Below are positions 19,008 to 27,644 of a DNA stretch of 64,000 nucleotides, in pieces; positions within the stretch are counted from its first letter, which is position 1, and each line of letters starts with the position of its first letter. The notes beneath the pieces were generated by a model. It was not told the origin of the DNA. It did no database searches and saw nothing but the letters and a program-made list of their open reading frames with translations. Source of the DNA: Proteobacteria bacterium UBA2363 (GTDB taxonomy: Bacteria > Pseudomonadota > Gammaproteobacteria > Xanthomonadales > UBA2363); NCBI GenBank assembly GCA_002344355.1, contig DDTN01000010.1, positions 24,307 through 88,306 on the forward strand, in the 5' to 3' direction. The translations under genes and the position numbers were made by a program.

Positions 19008-19130
19008 GGGCGTGCTTCGCAAGTGACCAGCGATTCTCGGCGGCGCCGGTGTCTGCGGACCGTCCAGGAAGCGTCGCGATCGCGTGCAGGGCGCGCCGGC
19101 CGGCCTTGCCGGCGCGCCAGATCGTGGTCC

Positions 19131-19712
19131 TCAGGCTGCCCGGGGCAGCGCCGCCGGCAGGCTGGCCAGGGCATGCTCCAGCGCCTGCGTGCGCTGCTGC
19201 GGCGACAGGTTGACGCCCCGGGCGCGCACCACCTCGATGTCGGTGACGCCCAAAAAACCCAGCACGAAGCGCAGGTAGCTCTCCTGGAAGTCGCTGGCGC
19301 CGCCGGCCTCGTGCACGCCACCCTGGCTGATCGCCAGGATCGCGCGCTTGCCGCGGGCCAGGCCCTCGGCGCCCTTGTCGGTGTAGCGGAAGGTCTTGCC
19401 GGCGACCGCGATGCGGTCGATCCAGGCCTTCAGGGTCGAGGGCACGCTGAAGTTGTACATGGGTGCGCCGATCACCAGCACGTCGGCGGCCAGGAAGTCG
19501 GCCAGCGCCGCCTGCGCGCGGGCGGCCTCGGCCGGGTCGGCCTGGGCCAGGCTGGCGGCGGTCAGGTGCGGCAGCGGTTCGGCGTCGAGGTCCCAGCGCA
19601 GCACCTCCAGGGCCGGATCGGCGGCCTGGAAGCGCGCGACCACGGCGGCGGTGAGGGTTCGGCTGACGCTTTTCTCGCCCAGCGCGCTGGCGTCGATGTG
19701 CAGCAGTTTCAT
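19131..19712 (-). CDS. azoR: FMN-dependent NADH-azoreductase
   Basis: A 193-residue flavodoxin-like quinone/azo reductase. Signatures are the N-terminal phosphate-binding region MKLLHIDASALGEKSVSRTL, the FMN-contact stretch IGAPMYNFSVPSTLKAWIDR and ISQGGVHE. The length is typical of AzoR. It performs two-electron NAD(P)H-dependent reduction of quinones and azo compounds in the cytoplasm, commonly as protection against thiol and quinone stress. The gene is divergent from a LysR regulator with a 126-bp shared intergenic region, a classic regulator-target layout. Confidence 0.93.
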   Translation of the reverse strand: MKLLHIDASALGEKSVSRTLTAAVVARFQAADPALEVLRWDLDAEPLPHLTAASLAQADPAEAARAQAALADFLAADVLVIGAPMYNFSVPSTLKAWIDRIAVAGKTFRYTDKGAEGLARGKRAILAISQGGVHEAGGASDFQESYLRFVLGFLGVTDIEVVRARGVNLSPQQRTQALEHALASLPAALPRAA

Positions 19713-19745
19713 GGCGGGCTCCGGTTGCTGGATGGGTGCCCTTGA

Positions 19746-19771
19746 ATCTATGGGTGACGACAATCCCAGAT
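19746..19771. promoter_or_regulatory. Imperfect dyad between azoR and lysR, candidate LysR operator
   Basis: ATCTaTGGG at 19746-19754 is mirrored by CCCAGAT at 19765-19771, in the intergenic region of the divergent azoR/LysR pair. Size and position suit a LysR-type binding site. Binding is inferred only. Confidence 0.3.
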
Positions 19772-19838
19772 AAGGCCGGAAAAATGCGATCCTGCGTTCC
19801 ATCCATGGGGTCAATCCGCCGCCTGCAGGAGTCCAGCC

Positions 19839-20789
19839 ATGCCGATCCCCGATCCCGCATCCGATCTCGATGCCCTCTACTACTACGCCAAGGTGGTCGA
19901 GCACGGCGGCTTCGCGGCCGCGGGACGCGCGCTGGACATCCCGAAGTCGCGGCTGTCGCGCCACGTCGATGCCCTGGAGCGCCGCCTGGGCGTGCGCCTG
20001 TTGCAACGCTCGACGCGGCGCTTCGTCGTGACCGACCTGGGCCGGGAGATGTACGGCCATGCCCAGGCGATGCTGGCCCAGGCCGAGGCCGCCTTCGAGG
20101 TGGTCGAATCGGCCAGCGCCCAGCCGCGCGGCCTGCTGCGGGTCGCCTGCCCGGTGGCGGTGGCCTCGACCATGCTGGCGCCGGTGCTGCCGCGCTTCCT
20201 CGCCGCCCACCCGCAGGTGCGGCTGGCGCTGGAGGTCGACAACCGCCGGGTCGACGTGCTGGGCGAAGGCTTCGATGTGGCGCTGCGCGTGCGCACGGTG
20301 CCGAGCGGCGAGGACGGCCTGGTGATGCGTCGCTTCGCCGACCTGCACGAGGTGCTGGTGGCAAGTCCAGGCTGGCTCGACCAGGCCGGCCGGCCGGCCC
20401 ATCCGCGCGAGTTGCAGGACCTGCCGACGCTTAGCTTCATCCCCGCGCCCGAGCGGCAGGTCTGGCATTTGCGGCACGTGGCGGGCGAGGAGGCCGAGGT
20501 GGCGCTCCGGCCGCGCCTGCGCTGCCATCAGTTCGACGTGGTGCTGGCCGCGGCGCAGGCCGGTCTGGGGGTCGCCCTGCTGCCGCGCAGCGTGGCCGCG
20601 GAGGGCTTCGCCAGCGGCCGCCTGGAGCAGGTGCTGCCCGAGTGGAGCCTGCCGCAGGGCGTGTTCCACGCCGTGTTCCCGCACCGACGCGGCCTGCTGC
20701 CGGCGGTGCGCGCCTTCATCGACTTCCTGGCCGAGACGATGCCGGCGGCGGCGCAGTCGCAGCCGGACAGTCGGTGCCCTGACACCTAG
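19839..20789 (+). CDS. LysR-family transcriptional regulator
   Basis: A 316-residue regulator. The N-terminal winged helix-turn-helix (about residues 8-67) contains YYAKVVEHGGFAAAGRALDIPKSRLSRHVDALERRLGVRLLQRSTR. The substrate-binding domain (about 93-300) contains RGLLRVACPVAVASTMLAPVL and GLGVALLPRSVA. It resembles the LysR subgroup that controls divergent quinone or azoreductase genes. It starts 126 bp from azoR on the opposite strand and probably regulates both. The inducer is unknown. A purine-rich ribosome site (CAGGAG) precedes the ATG. Confidence 0.93.
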   Translation: MPIPDPASDLDALYYYAKVVEHGGFAAAGRALDIPKSRLSRHVDALERRLGVRLLQRSTRRFVVTDLGREMYGHAQAMLAQAEAAFEVVESASAQPRGLLRVACPVAVASTMLAPVLPRFLAAHPQVRLALEVDNRRVDVLGEGFDVALRVRTVPSGEDGLVMRRFADLHEVLVASPGWLDQAGRPAHPRELQDLPTLSFIPAPERQVWHLRHVAGEEAEVALRPRLRCHQFDVVLAAAQAGLGVALLPRSVAAEGFASGRLEQVLPEWSLPQGVFHAVFPHRRGLLPAVRAFIDFLAETMPAAAQSQPDSRCPDT

Positions 20790-20905
20790 GGTCGTGGCCT
20801 TGCGTTGCGCGCACCGGTTGGCCGGTCGCGTTCCATCCCGGAACGGGGATCCGGGTCCCGGGTGGGAGAGGGGCGCTCGTCGTGGGGGGCTTTGCGGCGA
20901 CCGGG

Positions 20906-20948
20906 TGCCCTCTCCCCCGGCCCCTCCCCCGCAGGCGGGGGAGGGGAG
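20906..20948 (+). repeat. Extragenic palindromic element, copy 1
   Basis: TGCCCTCTCCCCC leads into a perfect 12-bp stem with a 2-nt loop (20921-20946, CCCCTCCCCCGC / GCGGGGGAGGGG). The same element recurs in inverted orientation at 21255-21298. Together the two copies bracket a block of short tandem repeats. Confidence 0.75.
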
Positions 20949-21020
20949 AAGTGCGGCGCCGCGGCCAGGCCACCGGTGGTCGCGCGTCCGGCCGGCGATC
21001 TCCGGAATCGGAACCCGTAA

Positions 21021-21124
21021 CCCGGAACTCGGGAATCGGGAATCGGGAATCGGGAATCGGGAATCGGGAATCGGGACTCGGGACTCGGGACTCGGGACTC
21101 GGGATTCAGGCGTCGGGATTCGGG
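21021..21124 (+). repeat. Tandem heptamer repeat (GGGAATC then GGGACTC)
   Basis: About six GGGAATC units pass into about four GGGACTC units, then GGGATTC variants. Related heptamers occur at 28789-28821 and around 62498-62642, so this is a dispersed intergenic repeat family. Confidence 0.9.
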
Positions 21125-21146
21125 AGCAGGACCAGCACCAGGACGA

Positions 21147-21245
21147 GGACCAGGTCGAGGTCGATGACGCGGACGAAATTGAGTTCGATATCGAGGTCGA
21201 GGTCGAGGACCGGGCGATACGGGGTACGGGATACGGGATACGGGG
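21147..21245 (+). repeat. Low-complexity block: TCGAGG hexamers and ATACGGG heptamers
   Basis: The heptamer tract continues into GAGGACCAGG/TCGAGG-type hexamers (about 21147-21212) and then ATACGGG units (about 21216-21245). There is no coding signal. The whole 20790-21372 gap holds only repeats. Confidence 0.7.
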
Positions 21246-21254
21246 CGGGATGGG

Positions 21255-21298
21255 CTCCCCTCTCCCGCGGCGCGGGAGAGGGGCTGGGGGAGAGGGCA
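21255..21298 (-). repeat. Extragenic palindromic element, copy 2 (inverted)
   Basis: A perfect 12-bp stem with GGC loop (21257-21283, CCCCTCTCCCGC / GCGGGAGAGGGG) followed by TGGGGGAGAGGGCA. It is the reverse complement of the 20906-20948 element with a few changes that keep the stem paired. Confidence 0.75.
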
Positions 21299-21372
21299 GT
21301 CCCATCCGGGGCGCGTTCGTGTTCCTGGCCGGGTCGCCCGGTCGCCTTGCCGGCGTGCCGGCCGGGTCGGAG

Positions 21373-22650
21373 CTACATGCGCAGCGCCTCGATCGGATCC
21401 AGGCGCGAGGCCTTGCGGGCCGGGTAGTAGCCGAAGAACAGGCCGGTGGCGACCGAGAAGGCGGTGGCCATCAGGATCACGTTGTGGTCGAGCACCACCG
21501 GCAGGTCGGTGAAGCGCGCCGTGGCCAGGGCGCCGGCGATGCCGATCGCGATGCCGATCGCGCCGCCGCCCAGGGAGATGATCATCGCCTCGGCCAGGAA
21601 CTGCCGGCGCACCGAGGAGGGCCCGCCGCCGACCGCCATGCGCAAACCGATCTCGCGGATCCGCTCGGTGACCGAGACCAGCATGATGTTCATGATGCCG
21701 ATGCCGCCGACCAGCAGGGAGATCGAGGCCACCGCACCCAGCAGCAGCGACATCAGCCGCGTGGTCTGGGTGCGGGTGGCGACCATCTGCGACAGGTTGC
21801 GCACGCTGAAGTCGTCCTCGGCGCCGGGCTGGATGCGGTGGCGCTGGCGCAGCAGGGTGGTGATCTCCTCCTGCACGAACTCCAGATCCTCGGCACGCGC
21901 GACGGTGACGGTGATCTGGTTGACGCGGTCGGTGGGCATCAGCGCCGCCGGCCTGGCTGCGGTGGCGGCAGCCGCCGCTGCGGCCGGGTTGCCCGCGCCC
22001 AGGAGGCGCCGTCGTGCCGTATCCAGCGGCACCATCACGACGTCGTCGGCGTCGCCGCCCCAGCCGGTCTGGCCCTTGGCGGCCAGCACGCCGACCACGG
22101 TCATCGGCACCTGGGCGATGCGCACGGTGGCGCCGACCGCCTCGCCCTCCCCGAACAGCTCGCGGCGCACCGTGGCGCCCAGCACCACCGACTTGCCGGC
22201 GGTGCCGTAGTCGCGCGGCGTGAAGCCCTCGCCCTCATCCAGCCGCCAGTCGTTGACGGTCATGAAGTCCTCGCTGACGCCCTGCCAGCTGGTCGACCAG
22301 TTGCGCTCGGCGAACACCACCTGGCCGCCGCCGCGGACGTTGGCGGCGACGTACTGGACCTCGGGGATCTCGTCGCGGATCGCCTCCATGTCGCCGGTGG
22401 TCAGCGAGGGCAGCGAACCCGCCGCCATCCGCACCCCGCCGCCGCGGCCGCCGCCGGGGAACACCTCCAGCCGGTTCGAGCCCAGGCTGGCCATGATCCG
22501 GTCCAGCTCGGCCTGGGTGCCCTGGCCGACCGAGACCATGACGATCACCGCGGCGATGCCGATGATCACGCCCAGCGCGGTCAGGATGCTGCGCAGCCAG
22601 TTGCCGCGCAGCGCGAACAGGGCCATGCCCAGGATGTCGGTGTGCTTCAT
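21373..22650 (-). CDS. MacB-like ABC transporter permease
   Basis: A 425-residue FtsX/MacB-type permease. It has one N-terminal transmembrane helix (about residues 20-42), a large periplasmic MacB-PCD domain (about 50-290), and three C-terminal helices with LVGGIGIMNIMLVSVTERIREIGLRMAVGG and a closing EALRM. E. coli MacB is fused to its ATPase; here the ATPase is a separate upstream gene overlapping by ATGA. An Ala-rich run near residues 226-237 is an odd insertion in the periplasmic domain. With the adaptor encoded first, the three genes form a tripartite exporter for a peptide, drug or lipid; the substrate is unknown. Confidence 0.92.
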   Translation of the reverse strand: MKHTDILGMALFALRGNWLRSILTALGVIIGIAAVIVMVSVGQGTQAELDRIMASLGSNRLEVFPGGGRGGGVRMAAGSLPSLTTGDMEAIRDEIPEVQYVAANVRGGGQVVFAERNWSTSWQGVSEDFMTVNDWRLDEGEGFTPRDYGTAGKSVVLGATVRRELFGEGEAVGATVRIAQVPMTVVGVLAAKGQTGWGGDADDVVMVPLDTARRRLLGAGNPAAAAAAATAARPAALMPTDRVNQITVTVARAEDLEFVQEEITTLLRQRHRIQPGAEDDFSVRNLSQMVATRTQTTRLMSLLLGAVASISLLVGGIGIMNIMLVSVTERIREIGLRMAVGGGPSSVRRQFLAEAMIISLGGGAIGIAIGIAGALATARFTDLPVVLDHNVILMATAFSVATGLFFGYYPARKASRLDPIEALRM

Positions 22651-23372
22651 GGCTGGACCTCGGCACCGCCCTCGACCAGGCGGCCGTCGCGGATGGTCAG
22701 GGTGCGGTCGGCGTGCGCGGCGACCCCGGCCTCGTGGGTGATCAGCACCACCGTGTGGCCGGCGTCGCGCAGGCGCTCGAACAGCGCCAGGATCTCCTCG
22801 CCGGTGCGGCTGTCGAGCGCACCGGTGGGTTCGTCGGCGAGCAGCACCGGCGGCGCGTTGATCAGGGCGCGGGCGATCGCCACGCGCTGCTGCTGGCCGC
22901 CGGACAGCTCGGTGGGCCGGTGGCCGGCGCGATCGGCCAGGCCGACGTCGGCCAGCGCCTGGCGGGCGATCGGCTCGCGTTGCGCGCGCGGCACGCCGGC
23001 GTAGACCAGGGGCAGCATGACGTTCTCCAGCGCGCTCATCCGCGGCAGCAGGTGGAAGCCCTGGAACACGAAGCCGATCTTGGCCAGGCGCAGGCGCGCG
23101 CGCTGTTCGGCGTCGAGCGTCGCGACGTCGACGCCGTCGCACAGGTAGCGGCCCTCGCTGGGCGTGTCCAGGCAGCCGATCAGGTTCATCAGGGTCGACT
23201 TGCCCGAGCCCGACGGCCCCATGATGGCGACGAACTCGCCGCCGTCGATGCGGAAGCTGACGTCGCTCAGTGCGCGCACCTCGCCGGGCGTGCCCGGGTT
23301 GTAGACCTTGCCCAGGTGTTCGACCTGGATGACCGGCACCGGTGCCTCGGGGCGGGGACCGCCGGCGTCCAT
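22647..23372 (-). CDS. MacB/LolD-like ABC transporter ATP-binding protein
   Basis: A 241-residue ABC ATPase with Walker A GPSGSGKS, Q-loop VFQGFHLLPRMSALENV, signature LSGGQQQRVAIARAL, Walker B VLLADEPTGALD and H-loop ITHE. This is the LolD/MacB-type branch that powers mechanotransmission exporters. The start at 23372 shares one base with the stop of the adaptor gene, and the end overlaps the permease start, so translation of the three genes is coupled. Confidence 0.95.
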   Translation of the reverse strand: MDAGGPRPEAPVPVIQVEHLGKVYNPGTPGEVRALSDVSFRIDGGEFVAIMGPSGSGKSTLMNLIGCLDTPSEGRYLCDGVDVATLDAEQRARLRLAKIGFVFQGFHLLPRMSALENVMLPLVYAGVPRAQREPIARQALADVGLADRAGHRPTELSGGQQQRVAIARALINAPPVLLADEPTGALDSRTGEEILALFERLRDAGHTVVLITHEAGVAAHADRTLTIRDGRLVEGGAEVQP

Positions 23373-24922
23373 CAGCCGCCCCGCTCGACGCCGACCAGCA
23401 CGGCATCGCCCTCGGCCAGGCCGTCGAGCACCTGGCTGTGGCTGGCGTCGGCCAGGCCGATCCGCACCGGCACCTCGACCGGCGCGCCGCCGCGCAGGAC
23501 ATGGACGCTGGCGCGGCGGCTGGCGGCCAGCAGGGCCAGCTCGGCGTCGAGGCGCGCGCGGCGCTGCGCGTCGAGGTCGGCCCGCAACGGCTGCAGGGCG
23601 GCGGCGGTGGCCTCGGCGCTGCGCCGGCGGCGGGCTTCCTCGGAAGGCGGCAGGTTGCCGGCGCGGGCTTGCGCCATCATCTGCTGGCGCACCTGGGCCA
23701 TCGCCTCGCCCAGTCGTTCCCGTTCGCCGGGGTCCAGGCCGACCCGGTCGGCCAGTTCGTCGACCTGGCGTTGCGCCTGCTCGCGGAACCGGGCGATCGC
23801 CGCGGCATCGGGCGGTCCGGACGGCGCCGGCTCGGCCGTGGCGGCCGCGCCGGGTGGCCGGAAGCGCAGTGCCGCGTTCGGAACGCGCAGCACGCCCTCG
23901 CGCTCGCTGACCAGCACCTCGGCGCTCGCGGTCATGCCGGGCAGCAGGGCGAGATCGGCGTTGTCGACGTCGACGATCACCGGGTAGGTGATCACCGTGG
24001 AGGCCTCGCTGGCGGCCAGGCGGACCTGGCGCACCTCGCCCTCGAAGTCGCGCCCGGGGAAGGCGTCGACCGTGAACCGGACCGCCTGGCCGACCCGGAT
24101 CTGGCCGACGTCGGACTCGTCGACGGTCAGCTCGATCTGCATCTGCCGCAGGTCCTCGGCGATGGTGAACAGCACCGGCGTCTGGAAACTGGCCGCGACC
24201 GTCTGCCCGGGCTCGACCTGGCGCGACAGCACCACGCCGTCGACCGGGGCGCGCAGCACGGTGTACTCGAGGTCGAGCCGCGCGCTCTCCACCGCGGCGC
24301 GCCGCTGCGCCACCTGCGACTGCGCGACCTGGATCGCCGCCTGCGCCGAGGCGACCCGCGCCTGTGCCTGGTCGCGCGCCGCCACCGCGCTGTCGAAATC
24401 CGCCTGGGAGATCAGCTGCCGGGCCAGGATGCTCTGCGCGCGCGCATGCGCCGCCTCGGCGTTGCGCTGCGCGGCCACGGCCTCGCCGTGGTTGGCGCGC
24501 GCGGCATCGAGGTTGGCCAGGGCGCTGGCCAGGTCGGCCTCGACCTGGGCAACGCGCGACCGGAAATTGGCCGGATCGATGCGGGCGATCACCTGGCCGG
24601 CCTGCACGGCGTCGTTGAAGTCGACCTCCACCGCCAGCACCTGGCCGGACACCTGGGAGCCGACCTCGACCGTCGACAGCGCACTGAGCTTGCCGGTCGC
24701 CGCGATCGACACCCGCACCGTGCCGGTGTCGACCTGGGCGGTACGCCATCCCACGGCCGGGTCGTCGCGCAGCGCCTGCCAGCCGAACCAGGCGGCCAGC
24801 AATGCGGCCACGCCGACCAGCCCATGGACCGGCCGCAGGCGGCGCCGCCGCGGCTCGGGCGAGACGATGCGGCGGCTGGGCGGCCGGATGCCGGCGGCGG
24901 GCGTGGTCGGGGACTCGGACAT
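23372..24922 (-). CDS. MacA-like periplasmic adaptor (HlyD/membrane fusion protein)
   Basis: A 516-residue adaptor with an Arg-rich N-terminus, one transmembrane helix (about residues 31-46), lipoyl half-motifs (GQVLAVEVDFNDAVQAGQVIARID and its return EYTVLRAPVDGVVLSRQVEPGQTV), a long alpha-helical hairpin (about 115-195), and a beta-barrel domain with LTVDESDVGQIRVGQAV. Between the barrel (VPNAALRFRPP) and the membrane-proximal strand (VHVLRGGAPVEVPVRIGL) lies a charged helical insertion of roughly 115 residues, which makes the protein longer than typical MacA (about 370 residues). It would connect the ABC permease to an outer-membrane channel. No outer-membrane factor gene is present here. 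Confidence 0.9.
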   Translation of the reverse strand: MSESPTTPAAGIRPPSRRIVSPEPRRRRLRPVHGLVGVAALLAAWFGWQALRDDPAVGWRTAQVDTGTVRVSIAATGKLSALSTVEVGSQVSGQVLAVEVDFNDAVQAGQVIARIDPANFRSRVAQVEADLASALANLDAARANHGEAVAAQRNAEAAHARAQSILARQLISQADFDSAVAARDQAQARVASAQAAIQVAQSQVAQRRAAVESARLDLEYTVLRAPVDGVVLSRQVEPGQTVAASFQTPVLFTIAEDLRQMQIELTVDESDVGQIRVGQAVRFTVDAFPGRDFEGEVRQVRLAASEASTVITYPVIVDVDNADLALLPGMTASAEVLVSEREGVLRVPNAALRFRPPGAAATAEPAPSGPPDAAAIARFREQAQRQVDELADRVGLDPGERERLGEAMAQVRQQMMAQARAGNLPPSEEARRRRSAEATAAALQPLRADLDAQRRARLDAELALLAASRRASVHVLRGGAPVEVPVRIGLADASHSQVLDGLAEGDAVLVGVERGG

Positions 24923-25086
24923 GGACGGGTCGGGCTCGCTGTTGGCGGGTCGGCAGCGATCGTGGACCGCGATCGCCGTGCCGGGGTTCCATTGTGCCGG
25001 CCGATCGTGGAGGAATCGCGAGCGGACGCCCAGGCCGGCGCGTGCCATCCGCGCGGGCCGCAGGCGCCGCGGACCGGGGCATCCGG

Positions 25087-25092
25087 TAGCAT
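25087..25092 (+). promoter_or_regulatory. -10-like hexamer TAGCAT before the Fe-S subunit gene
   Basis: It lies 8 nt before the ATG at 25101, which implies a leaderless or near-leaderless transcript. Confidence 0.4.
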
Positions 25093-25100
25093 GCCCGGCC

Positions 25101-25856
25101 ATGACCGCGCTGCCCGCCGCGACCCCGAAGAAGCTCGGCCTGGTGATCGATCTCGACACCTGCGTCGGCTGCCATGCCTGCGCGGTGGCCTGCAAGCAGT
25201 GGAACGACATCGGCGAATGGGGCCCGCTGCCCGACGTCGACGGTTCCGGCCCGCGCCCCGAGGGCGCCTGGCTCAACCGCGTGCACAGCTACGACGTCAC
25301 CACGCCGGACGGCACCGGCATGACCCTGCACTTCCCGCGCTCGTGCCTGCACTGCGAGGACGCCGCCTGTGTGACGGTGTGCCCGACCGGCGCCAGCCAC
25401 AAGCGCGCCGACGACGGCATCGTCCTGGTCGACCCGGACACGTGCATCGGCTGCAAGCTGTGCGCCTGGGCCTGCCCCTACGGCGCGCGCGAGCTGGATC
25501 CGGTCCAGAAGACCATGAAGAAGTGCACGCTCTGCGCGGACCGCATCTACAACGTCGACCTCGCGCCCGAGGACCGCCAGCCGGCGTGCGTGCAGGCCTG
25601 CCCCACCCGCGCCCGGCACTTCGGCGACCTCGCCGATCCCGAGTCCGCGGTGTCGCGTCTGGTCGCCGAACGCGACGGCCAGGCGCTGCTGCCCGAACTC
25701 GGCTATCGCCCGGTCAACCGCTACCTGCCGCCCCGGCCGCGCCGGAACAAGGCCGGCGACACCGGCGCCCCGGCGCGCCTGGAGGACGGCCACGGCTTCG
25801 ATGCGGATCGCGCCTCGCCGCTGCTGCGCTGGCTCGACCGCGTCCTGACCCGTTGA
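25101..25856 (+). CDS. DmsB/SoeB-like 4Fe-4S electron-transfer subunit
   Basis: A 251-residue ferredoxin-like subunit with four cysteine clusters: CVGCHACAVACKQW (residues 22-35), CLHCEDAACVTVCPTGA, CIGCKLCAWACPYGA, and KCTLCADR with CVQACPTRA. This is the plan of the DmsB/PsrB/SoeB family, which carries electrons between a membrane anchor and a molybdopterin catalytic subunit. No signal peptide is visible, as expected for a cytoplasmic SoeB-type or co-translocated subunit. The anchor gene follows after 1 nt. The molybdopterin subunit is not in the window: upstream is a divergent exporter and downstream a DUF481 gene. Sulfite dehydrogenase SoeB is a plausible identity. Confidence 0.88.
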   Translation: MTALPAATPKKLGLVIDLDTCVGCHACAVACKQWNDIGEWGPLPDVDGSGPRPEGAWLNRVHSYDVTTPDGTGMTLHFPRSCLHCEDAACVTVCPTGASHKRADDGIVLVDPDTCIGCKLCAWACPYGARELDPVQKTMKKCTLCADRIYNVDLAPEDRQPACVQACPTRARHFGDLADPESAVSRLVAERDGQALLPELGYRPVNRYLPPRPRRNKAGDTGAPARLEDGHGFDADRASPLLRWLDRVLTR

Positions 25857-25857
25857 C

Positions 25858-26811
25858 ATGCATCCGGCCGCGTCGGTCATCGCCTTCACCACGCTGAGCG
25901 GCGCCGGCTATGGATTGCTGGTGTGGCTGGGCCTGCTGGTGGGCTTCGGCCAGGCCGGCCGCTCGCCGGCGCTGGTGCTGACCGCCCTGCTGCTCGGCGC
26001 TGCGCTGGTCGCCGCCGGTCTGCTGGCCTCGCTCGCGCACCTGGGACGGCCGGAACGGGCCTGGCGCGCATTCAGCCAGTGGCGCAGCTCCTGGCTGTCG
26101 CGCGAGGGCGTGGCGGCGCTGGCCGGCTTCGTGCCGATCCTCGGCCTGGGCTGGGCGGTGCTCGCCGGGGCGGGACCGGCGTTGCGCGACGCCTTCGCCC
26201 TGGCCCTGGTGCCGGCGTCCCTGCTCACCCTGGTGTGCACCGCGCGCATCTACGACACCCTGCGGCCGATCCCGGCCTGGCACAACCGCTGGGTGCTGCC
26301 CGGCTTCCTGGCGCTGGCGGCGGCCAGCGGCGGCGCCCTGCTGTGGGCGCTGGGCGTGCTGGCGTTCGCGCTGCCGCCGCACCGGGGCGACGGCGTGGTC
26401 CTGCTGGTGCTGCTGGCGCTGGCCGCGGCCGTGAAGTGGGCCTACTGGCGCCACATCGACCGCCATCCCGGCGGCGTCGACCCCGCCGCGGCGTTGGCCT
26501 TGCCCGCAGGCAGCGCCGTACGCAGCTTCGAGGCGCCGCACACCGAGGCGAACTTCCTGCTGCGCGAGATGGGTTTCGCGCTGGCGCGCAAGCACGGCGC
26601 CCGGCTGCGCCGCTTGTGCCTGGTCCTGCTCGTGGTCCTGCCGGCCCTGGCCCTGGCCCTGGCCTGGGCCTGGCCGTGGCTGCGCCCGCCGGCGGCCGCC
26701 CTGGTCGCCGGCAGCGTGCTGGTCGCCTGCGCGCTGGAGCGCTGGCTGTTCTTCGCCCAGGCCCGGCACCTGGTGATGACCTGGTACGCGCCGCAGGGCC
26801 CCGGGGTTTAG
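25858..26811 (+). CDS. DmsC/SoeC-like membrane anchor subunit
   Basis: A 317-residue membrane protein with about eight hydrophobic helices. The start HPAASVIAFTTLSGAGYGLLVWLGLL is typical of DmsC-family anchors. Further family features are the SLAHLGRPERAWRAFSQWRSSWLSREG segment, which carries the conserved LGRPxRAW motif, and the RIYDTLRPIPAWHN region. It would hold the Fe-S subunit at the inner membrane and exchange electrons with quinone. The ATG follows the upstream stop after a single base, so the two genes are an operon. The catalytic partner must be encoded elsewhere, or has been lost. Confidence 0.88.
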   Translation: MHPAASVIAFTTLSGAGYGLLVWLGLLVGFGQAGRSPALVLTALLLGAALVAAGLLASLAHLGRPERAWRAFSQWRSSWLSREGVAALAGFVPILGLGWAVLAGAGPALRDAFALALVPASLLTLVCTARIYDTLRPIPAWHNRWVLPGFLALAAASGGALLWALGVLAFALPPHRGDGVVLLVLLALAAAVKWAYWRHIDRHPGGVDPAAALALPAGSAVRSFEAPHTEANFLLREMGFALARKHGARLRRLCLVLLVVLPALALALAWAWPWLRPPAAALVAGSVLVACALERWLFFAQARHLVMTWYAPQGPGV

Positions 26812-26869
26812 CGCCGCTTCAGTCGCGGCCGCGACACTGGCGCCCTTCACCGCCCGTCCGGAGAACGTC

Positions 26870-27637
26870 ATGCGCCTGCTCGCCCCCTGCATCGCCCTGG
26901 CCCTGGCCAGTCCTTCCGTGCTCGCCCAGGACGCCGATCCGGCGCCGCGCTGGACCGGCAGCGGCGAGCTCGGCTTCGTGTCGTCCAGCGGCAACAGCCG
27001 CTCGGAAAGCATCAACGCCAAGCTCGGCCTGAAGTTCGAGGACGAGGACTGGAAGTACGCGTTCGGCGCCGCCGCGTTCCGCCAGAAGGGCGAGGTGGTG
27101 GTCCTGGCCGACCCGGACGACCCGGACAGCGCCACCCGCCGGCTGCAGCTCAACGCCAACCGCTACCAGCTCGACGGCTCGGCCGCCCGCAAGCTGGACG
27201 AGCGCAACTCGCTGTACACCTCGCTGCGCTACGAGAACGACGATTTCGCGCCGTACGACTACCAGGCGACGATGTCGATCGGCTGGGGCCACCAGGCGAT
27301 CCGCACCGAGGCCACCAAGCTGGCCTTCGAGGTCGGCCCCGGCTACCGGCGCAGCAAGGACGCGGTCACCGGCGTGGTCGAGAACGACGTCATCGGCCGC
27401 GGCCGCATGGAGTTCGAGACCGCGCTCACCGCCAACACCTCGCTGGTCGATACCCTGCTGGTCGAGGCCGGCAGCGACAACACCTTCGTGCAGAACGATT
27501 TCGGCGTGAAGGTGGCGATGAACAGCCGCTTCGCGATCAAGGCCGGCCTGCAGGTTCGCCACAACACCGACGTGCCGCCGGAGCGCCGGCGCACCGACCG
27601 GCTGACCACGGTCAACCTGGTCTACGACTTCCGCTGA
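26870..27637 (+). CDS. DUF481 (YdiY-like) outer-membrane protein
   Basis: A 255-residue protein with a signal peptide (residues 1-19, ending LA-Q) followed by alternating hydrophobic and polar strands typical of a beta-barrel. DUF481 signatures are GSGELGFVSSSGNSRSESINAKLGL and the C-terminal ...TTVNLVYDFR, whose final aromatic suits BAM-dependent assembly. The function of DUF481 proteins is poorly defined (salt- or pH-induced outer-membrane proteins). It is a single gene, closed by a strong GC hairpin. Confidence 0.88.
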   Translation: MRLLAPCIALALASPSVLAQDADPAPRWTGSGELGFVSSSGNSRSESINAKLGLKFEDEDWKYAFGAAAFRQKGEVVVLADPDDPDSATRRLQLNANRYQLDGSAARKLDERNSLYTSLRYENDDFAPYDYQATMSIGWGHQAIRTEATKLAFEVGPGYRRSKDAVTGVVENDVIGRGRMEFETALTANTSLVDTLLVEAGSDNTFVQNDFGVKVAMNSRFAIKAGLQVRHNTDVPPERRRTDRLTTVNLVYDFR

Positions 27638-27644
27638 GGCCGGC

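Noticed and set aside
19008..19022. Upstream TTG start for the BLUF gene
   Set aside because: It adds five residues without a ribosome site; the ATG at 19007 sits at the expected distance from the first BLUF strand.
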